Assembly: GCF_031755915.1 (NCBI RefSeq)
Contig: NC_083389.1
Location: 20,834,001 to 20,898,000 of the forward strand
Direction: 5' to 3'
DNA: 64,000 bases
Origin: Ziziphus jujuba
Taxonomy: Eukaryota; Streptophyta; Magnoliopsida; Rosales; Rhamnaceae
The translations under genes and the position numbers were made by a program. Under the pieces are notes generated by a model. That model saw only the letters and a list, made by a program, of their open reading frames with translations, did not search any database and was not told the origin of the DNA. Of this stretch, positions 57,301 through 64,000 are shown piece after piece. How positions within the stretch are numbered: position 1 is the stretch's first letter; the number at the start of each line of letters is the position of its first letter.

Positions 57301-57960
57301 TTAACTGACTAAATTGATTTTGGAAGAGTTTTAAAGCGCTTGGCCTTGAAAGTTATGAATAAGGTGCTAAATTTTCTTCAAGGCCGGTATGGATGTCTCT
57401 CTTGTTTTCAAAAGGAAAATTAAAATGTTTTTGCCAAAACCAAAATTCATTTATTTATTGTAATGTTATACATATATATAGCATAAAAAAGTGGTGTGAA
57501 AGCACACCATGGCCAAACCAATGCACCAATAATTTTTAAGTGCTTCATGGTGAAGCAAGTGCATGTGTAAAGGTAACTTCATGACATGCTTTCTAAAATT
57601 TTGACAAGTGTTGCTGCCTTATTAAGTACTTCAAGTTGAAGTAGTCCTCATTTATGATGGCACGTGTCTTCACTTCGTTGGAGGAAAGATAGGCCGAATT
57701 ATTAGGCTCCGTGTCATAAAGTAGGTATCCATGTCATCATCTTTATCACCAAGGTGTGTCCATGTCATCAAGATAACTAAGTTTTCTTAAATCCCAATTT
57801 AGCTAATACACTTTAATTAAATCATTTTGGTGTCTTTGTGAACCAACTTAACTTGCCTAGCTTGTACAAATTTTGGCTAAAACAAACGACAAGATAAAAT
57901 ACAAAAACAAGCTTGAATAGCAATCCCTCGGCCAAAGTGACTAGGTCTCGGGTTTGCTTA
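57301..57960 (-). repeat. Likely 5' leader and LTR of element G
   Basis: By position, upstream of G gag on the minus strand. No coding motif and no clear PBS; contains paired words such as TCCATGTCATCA (57728 and 57767). Ends unknown. Confidence 0.35.
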
Positions 57961-58470
57961 TTATCATGGGTAACAATGCAATGATTCTCTAATAGGAAGG
58001 CTAGGAAATTTCAAAAATCATATTCTTGTTTTATAGTGTGCATACTGTATATTTTTCTATTTCCTCTACTTAATTTAACATGGTTAATTTTTATAGGTGT
58101 TTCTGCCATAATGATGCTAAATGGGGACCTTTATAAATATTATTATTAACCTTTCATATTTGTTTTTAGATTTTGATGGATATCGATCTAATTTGAGGAC
58201 TAAGGCATTTAGATAGCTTTTTGATGATAGTTTGACTGATGCCAAAAAGACAGTGAGAGAAATAAGAGTACTCTAACTGTGTTATTTCATAATTGAGAAG
58301 TATCACATAGAGGAATTTTGTTAAGCATTGTGTTCCTAGGTTTTTTAAATTTTTTTTTTAATACACGTGTAAGGATTTGTAATTGCTATTGGAAATAAAT
58401 ACATATTTTTTTTTTGGATGAAGAAGCTTCATTACTTGGATCTATTGCATTCTTTTATTCAAGGTGTTAT
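57961..58470. other. Unassigned sequence
   Basis: No gene or repeat structure I can support, apart from short T runs at 58348-58358 and 58405-58415. Confidence 0.35.
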
Positions 58471-59520
58471 TGATAGGGTGGACATTGGTTCAAGTTAGGT
58501 AGTTTTTGGTAAAATACCAAACTAAATTGAGCTGATCAATTAGTTAGGTTACAAACTGAACTGAAAGATAGGAGCAAAAAAGCCACATTAAACTAAACCA
58601 AATTTAGCCAGTTCGGTTCAGTTTAGATCGTTGGTTTTGAACTTACTGGTTAACATTAAAAGCTACTAGTTGGTGTCGAACAACTTTTGGGTTTAATGCT
58701 AGTGGTTGGAGTTTAAGGCTTTTAATCATAAAGAAAGCTATTGGTTGTTGTTGAAGGCTAGGCTACTGATCGTCGTCACAATCATGGATTGTGGATTTGG
58801 TCACTCTTGGGATCTAGTTTCTACCATGATCAAAATGGTCAAGATCATCATCTAGATCTGGTCGACGCAGAGAACTTATTGCCATCTTGGTCATTGGTTA
58901 GTAGTCAACTGGGTGTGTGGTTGAGGCAGTATGGCTGAGGTCCCTTGGGTGAGGTTATGCTGCTATGTGAAGGTGGTATACTTAAATAGTTTTCCTTCAT
59001 ACTAGACTTTTGAGGAAATTAGGTGAGTTTAATAAAATTTGAGTAAGTTTGGGTGAGGTTGTGTGGCTGTGTTGAGTTCGTCTTGGTCATTGGTTATAGT
59101 TTAGGGTTTGTGTGGTTGTGTGGAGTTCATCTTTGTCACTGGCTAATAGTTTAGAGTTTCAATTTTTCACATTTGGAAATTAAAATGATTAAATGAATTA
59201 TGAAATTATAAAATTATATTCAAATAATTGTTATTTAGGGATTTGGGTGAAAATAAATCTAATGGTGATGAGGAATAAACTAATTAGAATTTTCTATGTA
59301 ATAAAAATAATAAAATATTCAAATATTGTATATATTTTATAATCTTGGTCCAGTTCGATTTGGATAGGTCTAAAAGTATGATAAATTAAAAATCAAACTG
59401 ATTAAATCAGTTTTTCACTAATAGAAACCAAACTGAACCTAGATATTTTAAAAAAACTAAATCGAATCAATTTATTTCGATAGCTTTAATAGTCCAATTC
59501 AAATTTTGCCCTCCCTTAAT
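58471..59520. repeat. Possible non-autonomous DNA-transposon relic
   Basis: The left edge (TAGGGTGGACATTGGTTCAA) and right edge (read in reverse, GGGAGGGCAAAATTTGAATT) form an imperfect inverted pair, and both ends carry GGTTCGGTTT-like words (GTTCGGTTCAGTTTAGATCG near 58612; CCAAACTGAACC near 59427). This is a pattern of short hAT-type plant elements. No transposase and no clean target duplication are seen. Confidence 0.3.
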
Positions 59521-59739
59521 TATTCACTCCATTGTCAGAAGACTAAAATAAATAAAATAGATCTTATTTAGGATTACTTGGTATTACTTTGTATTACTTT
59601 TATAATAATTTTCACTTTTGGATTTAATGAAATCTATTGAGATATTACCTATTGTAATTAAAGTTTTTCTCCTTGGTGACCTGTTAAGAGAATGAAAGTG
59701 TCAAGGCCCATCTAATATTTTTTACCAAAACCCTAAATA

Positions 59740-60200
59740 AGCCTTAATTACAGGAGAAATCCTACTAGACTATTCTATGAAAAATCCGACAGCATCTCCC
59801 CTACAGGTTGAGCATGGTCCAAAAATTCCCTACATAAAACTTTTCCTATACAACATCACCTTACTCCTCTTTCCTCACTACAAGAGATTCCACAAATTTC
59901 AGGACTTCTATAACAATGGCACATGGATATAGACACAAGGAATAATTTAATAAAACATAAATACCTTTATAATTTAGATCCGCTCACACCTCCCACTTAG
60001 TATGGTACTAAATTTCTATATCGCTTTACGAACATACCAAATATATAATGTAGATAGGAGGGTAATAAAACAACAATAATAGTACAACTTGTCTTAGGGC
60101 TACCACATTTGTCCGAAAACTACCACACTTACCCGTAGACTATCATACTTAACTGAAGGTTGTAATACTTGTTTGAAAGCTGTGATATTTTCTCGAAAGC
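59740..60200. repeat. Dispersed repeat R, copy 2, left part
   Basis: Matches 53880-54420 in order (AAATCCTACTAGACTATTCTATG, CACACCTCCCACTTAGTA, and the ~24-bp array at 60105-60205). Continues, after the (TAA)n tract and element H, at 63715-64000. Confidence 0.55.
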
Positions 60201-60202
60201 CG

Positions 60203-60605
60203 CCGTATAATAATAATAGTAATAATAATGATGATAAAATTAATCATAATAAATAATAATAATAATAATTACAATAATAATTAGCAATAATGCTAATAAT
60301 AACAATAAGAAAAATGACAAATAATAGTAATAATAAATAAATAAATAATAAATAACTGAATAATAATAACAACGACAATATTAATAACAATGATAAATAA
60401 TAACAACTACGATAATAATTAAAAATATCAATGATAAATAACAATAATAATAATAATAATGATAATGATAGTCACAATAATAATAATAACAATAACGATA
60501 TTAATAACAATAATAATGATAAATAGTAACAATAATTAAAATAAAAATAGTGATTCACTAATGACAAATAATAATAATAATAATAATGAGGATAATAATA
60601 GATAA
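60203..60605. repeat. Long (TAA)n/(AATAAT)n tract
   Basis: About 400 bp of imperfect TAA/AAC/GAT trinucleotides. Copy 1 of R has a much shorter tract at the matching place (54525-54565), so it expanded here. The open frames read from it on the minus strand (runs of Leu and Tyr) are not genes. Confidence 0.95.
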
Positions 60606-60639
60606 TCAAACTCATGAATAGTAATTCATGAACTTGTAC

Positions 60640-61529
60640 CTTTCCTCTTGAATTCATTCTCAAGTTTAATAGCCACATGCAACATCTCTTCCACATATTA
60701 TTGTAATTCTAATTGATTGATTATTTCTCGATTCAAACCTCCCAAAAACCTTGCCATGGTTGCCTCACGATTCTCATTCATACTCAATCTCATCATGAGT
60801 ATCTCCATCTCCTTGTAATAATCTTCCATGGACATATTTCCTTGAGATAAAGATTGTAACTTTTGATGTAGCAACCTATGGTAATGAGTCAGTACAAATT
60901 GCTTCCTCATGGCTCCTTTTATTTGTCGTCAAGTAGTAATCAATTCATCACCTACTCTCCTTCGGATACTTTGCTCATTTGTCCATCATTAAAGTACATA
61001 ATGACCAAATTTCAAAGCTGCCAATTAAACTTTCTTAGCCTCCAAATAGTTATGACAATTGAATATCATCTCCATTCGCTCCTCTCACTCTAAGTAAGCC
61101 TCTAGATCACTTTTTCCTGTAAAAGGTGGTATGTTGATATTAATATTTTCAAGATCATCATCCTCTTCCTTTGCTGGTCTCCCACGGATTGGTCTTTCTT
61201 GGAGTGAAAAAATATCATCAATTTCTTCTTCAAGATTATCTCCAAAATTACCTTCCTCGAATTCCTCTCTAGATCGCCCTCGACCTCCTCGACCTCCATG
61301 TATATCAAACCTTAGATTCAGCCCACCTTGTGATGTTTCTAACTTGTTCATCCTTTTATCAAGATGATCAAAGCGAGCATTCATCCACTGTAATTGTTCC
61401 AAGACTGCCATCATATCCGTGTGCTCACCTCCACTTCTCGTAGCTCGGGAATCACCCTTGAATCCTACAGATTCCTCTTCATTAATTCTTAATGATTTCA
61501 TCTCCTCTCCTCATCCTTAGATCTGTCAT
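60640..61529 (-). pseudogene. Gag of element H (truncated)
   Basis: ATG at 61529-61527 (MTDLRMRRGDE), a frameshift within the first 15 codons, then the open frame 61501-61085: LRINEEESVGFKGDSRA, a Gly/Arg-rich stretch and NININIPPFTGKSDLEAYLE. After more breaks 60910-60698 is open: TMARFLGGLNREI near its end. The last readable part, HVAIKLENEFKRKG, ends near 60640, before the zinc knuckle. Confidence 0.8.
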
Positions 61530-62601
61530 ATTAGCAAAAATAATACAAAAATCCTCACCAAATTCACTCCCTCACGTGTTCCACTCAAACAAGATCTCGA
61601 CACTCGTATTTGCACACTAGTTTCGGCTTTTACCCTCTTTTAAGCTCACACTCTTTTGCCTTTTCCAATCAAAGAATTATCTCAAAGTTCTAATTAAAAC
61701 ACACACAAAACAGCAACTAGATCACAAGTTTGTTCTAATTAAACTCATCAACAAAAAAATAGCAAAATACGGAGTGAATTAATAAAACCTAGTTCTCGAT
61801 TTTTCTAGCAAAAATAAAGTAGATCAACGAGTAAATTTTCGGAATGAATAAAGAGCTGACCAGAATATTAATAAACCAATAATTCAAGAATAAAATATAG
61901 AAAAGAGATTCAAACAATGAACAAGAATCAATTTGAACAAAATAGGGAATAGTCATTGATTGTTGTTCTTGTAATTTAAGGTTTTGTGTTAAATCCTTTA
62001 CCAATTTTAATCCAAATAATTTTAGCACTCAAAATTCAAATATCCAGCAGAAAAATTGAATTTCTAGCAACTCTAAATTTCACAATTTAAAATTTCCAGC
62101 ACAAACAAATTCAAACTCCCAAATTTCAACAAACCGGCTTTTTTTTTTTTTTTTATTCACTCACAGAACTCAAACACAACTCCAGTAGCAAGAATCAACA
62201 ATAAAATTGCAATACCAACACCAAAATTGCACTAAACCCTAGAACTCACTCCAATAATAACAAATTGCACAATTTTTAGGGTTTTATACAATATGCTTTG
62301 AAAACTCTCTTTTTTTTTTTTTTTTTTTGGAATATATGAAAACAACTAATTACAATTAAAACAGCAAAGAAAAATCAACACTAAACCAATTAACAAGAAC
62401 AATGATGAAAAACAACCAACAAACTAGGAAGCAAAAATATGGTAAAACAAGAAAACCTAATTTAACTAGGATTGCTTTTTTTTCCTTTAATACTGCAGAA
62501 CATGTATGAACTAAAAATAATCTTAACCTAATGCCAAAATTGCAGATTAACACAAAACAAAATAAAATAAATAAGATAGATCAAACCTGAACAAAATCTT
62601 A
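61530..62601 (-). other. 5' leader of element H
   Basis: AT-rich leader with T runs at 62139-62154 and 62310-62328. It shares phrases with the leaders of B and D (CTCGACACTCGT near 61595, CACACTAGTTTCGGCTTTTAC near 61612). Confidence 0.65.
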
Positions 62602-62613
62602 GCTCTGATGCTA
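62602..62613 (-). other. Primer binding site of element H
   Basis: Minus strand TAGCATCAGAGC, two changes from TGGTATCAGAGC, two bases from the LTR end. Confidence 0.7.
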
Positions 62614-62615
62614 AA

Positions 62616-63687
62616 TGATACGAACCTAGGTTGACTTGCACCTAAGCCTGTATTATATTAGCCTAGAATCAAAAGATTAAGTTCAAATTATTATGGTCAT
62701 CTCAACCCCTAATCAACCTGTGACTAGAAACCTAGGTATATCAAAGATGCCACAATAGGTGATGGAAGTCCTATTGATAAATCAAACTAAAACACTTACT
62801 TTCTAATGGTATTTTAGGTGTTCAAATAGAACAAAGAAAATTCTTTTCTCACAAATAAATTTCTGAATAATATTCTAGGTATCTTCTCATTGAAAAATAA
62901 GCTCTTAAATAGGCTAAAGTCACAAAACAATAAACCCTAAAAGCTAAGAAAAAATCGGCCATAAGTTGACTAGTTCCTAATGTGGCCGAAAATTTCATTC
63001 CTTTTCTAACCTAATTTTGATTAATTAATTCCTTTATTTTGAATTAGAAATTAATTAATTTGCAATAATAATTCCTAGAATATTATTCAGAAAGTTAAAC
63101 GCAAATTAGGAAATTAATTGACTAGTTTGATCACTAAGGTATTTTTGACCAATTTCCAGCTTGTAAAGGTTCCAAATCAGCTCCTATATGCTATGTAGGA
63201 TGTCAAATAGGATTAAGAATGATTTCCATATGATTCCCTTGATTGGAACAAAGAGAAAATGCCAAATCAGAAAAATACAATAAAGCCAACAATGAAAACA
63301 ACAATTTCAGCCAAAAACTCCTCCTATGTACAAATGCATTTTTTGATTGCTCTTGCTTCTGCCTTGACTTGTTTCCATGAACTCTTAGTGATATTGATTG
63401 AGTTCAAAAAGTTTGAACTCATTCCTTACTGTCTGGAGTCCAAAAATGCACTAAAATAGCTATCCGGGTCCATATCAGTCTTCACCACCTGGATGTATAA
63501 AACGGATCTTGTATCTTCTGATATGGTTAAACCTTTTTAAGGATTGATAACTCCCTATATGAATCCATCCAAGTTGTCTTTCAATCTCTTGGCTTGTGCT
63601 ATAATGATTGGCCCGGTCTTCAGGTGTATTGGATCATGTGCACCTTAGCGAGTAGTCGATTGTACGGGTTCGAGCGGCTTCTCATCA
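62616..63687 (-). repeat. 5' LTR of element H
   Basis: Plus-strand TGATACGAACC to TTCTCATCA, 1072 bp. It contains GATGGAAGTCCTATTGATAA, GGAATTAATT-type words and the coding-like tail near 63600-63560, as in the other members. Confidence 0.82.
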
Positions 63688-63714
63688 ATAACCGTCTAAC
63701 CCCCTGGACTCATA

Positions 63715-64000
63715 GGCAGCAAAATTACAAAGCTAAGCTACTTATGGATCAACGTAGATTATTGCCCCTATACAGTGTGGTACATACAAATATAACTTAA
63801 TATATATATATATACGTATATATGAAAAAGATACTTGATGCACCATACGGTATACTAGTGGTGCCAGATAGCACCTGGCATCCTGAGCACTATCTGACGG
63901 AGAGGTTAAAGAGAGAAAATTGTAATTGGTCACCTTGGCATCCCGCGATGTTGATTGCTAATAACTTGCCATGGCTAAACAATCGCCCTTTGACCGAGGG
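63715..64000. repeat. Dispersed repeat R, copy 2, right part
   Basis: From 63833: GATGCACCATACGGTATACTAGTGG, GATAGCACCTGGCATCC, CTATCTGACGGAGAGG, paralleling 54980-55060 of copy 1. Runs off the right edge. Confidence 0.5.

Larger units (their letters stand above)
60612..63687 (-). mobile_element. CRM-like element H, truncated (5' part)
   Basis: Minus strand. 5' LTR 62616-63687, PBS 62602-62613, leader, gag from 61529, then a break at about 60640 in the middle of gag, at the edge of the (TAA)n tract. Same family as B and D by gag and LTR (TGATGAGAAGCC start, CGTATCA end). Protease and the rest are missing, so I cannot say whether it was of the mosaic or the autonomous type. It lies inside repeat R. 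Confidence 0.8.

Noticed and set aside
60244..60696. Minus-strand frames of about 66-74 codons rich in Leu, Tyr and Ser
   Set aside because: They are translations of the (TAA)n tract; no start context or family motif.
1..64000. CRISPR arrays, operons, prophages or other bacterial systems
   Set aside because: Nothing of the kind; introns, LTR retrotransposons and plant PBS sequences show nuclear plant DNA.

Overview
The window is a gene-poor, AT-rich stretch of a flowering-plant nuclear chromosome. Spliced introns with GT/AG borders, Ty3/gypsy and Ty1/copia retrotransposons with plant-type tRNA primer sites, a 5S-derived Cassandra TRIM and a prolamin-like (ECA1-type) secreted peptide all point to an angiosperm, probably a eudicot. 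I cannot name the species. Roughly 80-85 % of the window is retrotransposon sequence, much of it nested. The only two host genes I can support lie in one gap between the elements (about 45.6-52.1 kb).

Layout, left to right. (1) 1-3181: 3' part of a plus-strand CRM-like chromovirus (element A), inserted in a Cassandra LTR whose remainder lies at 3182-3457. (2) 3458-5600: rotted minus-strand copia (K). (3) 6616-6976 and 13283-13652: the gag of an old plus-strand Tat-like gypsy element (T), split by a complete non-autonomous CRM-like element B (6977-13277, TSD CAATG). T is split again by a complete minus-strand Cassandra (13660-14355), and its protease follows at 14830-15370. (4) 16925-23434: minus-strand CRM-like element C with mutated protease and RT active sites; its LTR holds a solo LTR of another CRM-like subfamily. 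(5) 23435-45567: minus-strand Athila-like element F. Its 3' LTR is split by a second non-autonomous CRM-like element D (23671-28919), and its 5' LTR is split by copia element E (38068-43872). (6) 45938-49502: a six-exon host gene for a COMM-domain (COMMD9-like) protein. (7) 51832-52083: a small secreted cysteine-rich prolamin-like protein. (8) 52.7-64 kb: LTR fragments, a truncated minus-strand copia (G), a dispersed repeat (R) present twice, a possible DNA-transposon relic, a (TAA)n tract and a truncated minus-strand CRM-like element H.

The most interesting signal is elements B and D. They have opposite orientation and sit at different sites, but share the same scrambled pol: a piece of integrase joined to an earlier piece of reverse transcriptase joined to the integrase C-terminus. 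The reading frame then runs through the polypurine tract into the LTR. They look like a family of GAG-protease-only elements (comparable in concept to noaCRR or TR-GAG elements) that moved after the rearrangement and so used reverse transcriptase from a relative. No remnant in the window has a visibly intact reverse transcriptase; element A is cut by the window edge before its active site. The abundance of CRM-like elements suggests, but does not prove, a pericentromeric position.

All family assignments come from reading motifs by eye. Borders marked with target-site duplications are precise; others are approximate.
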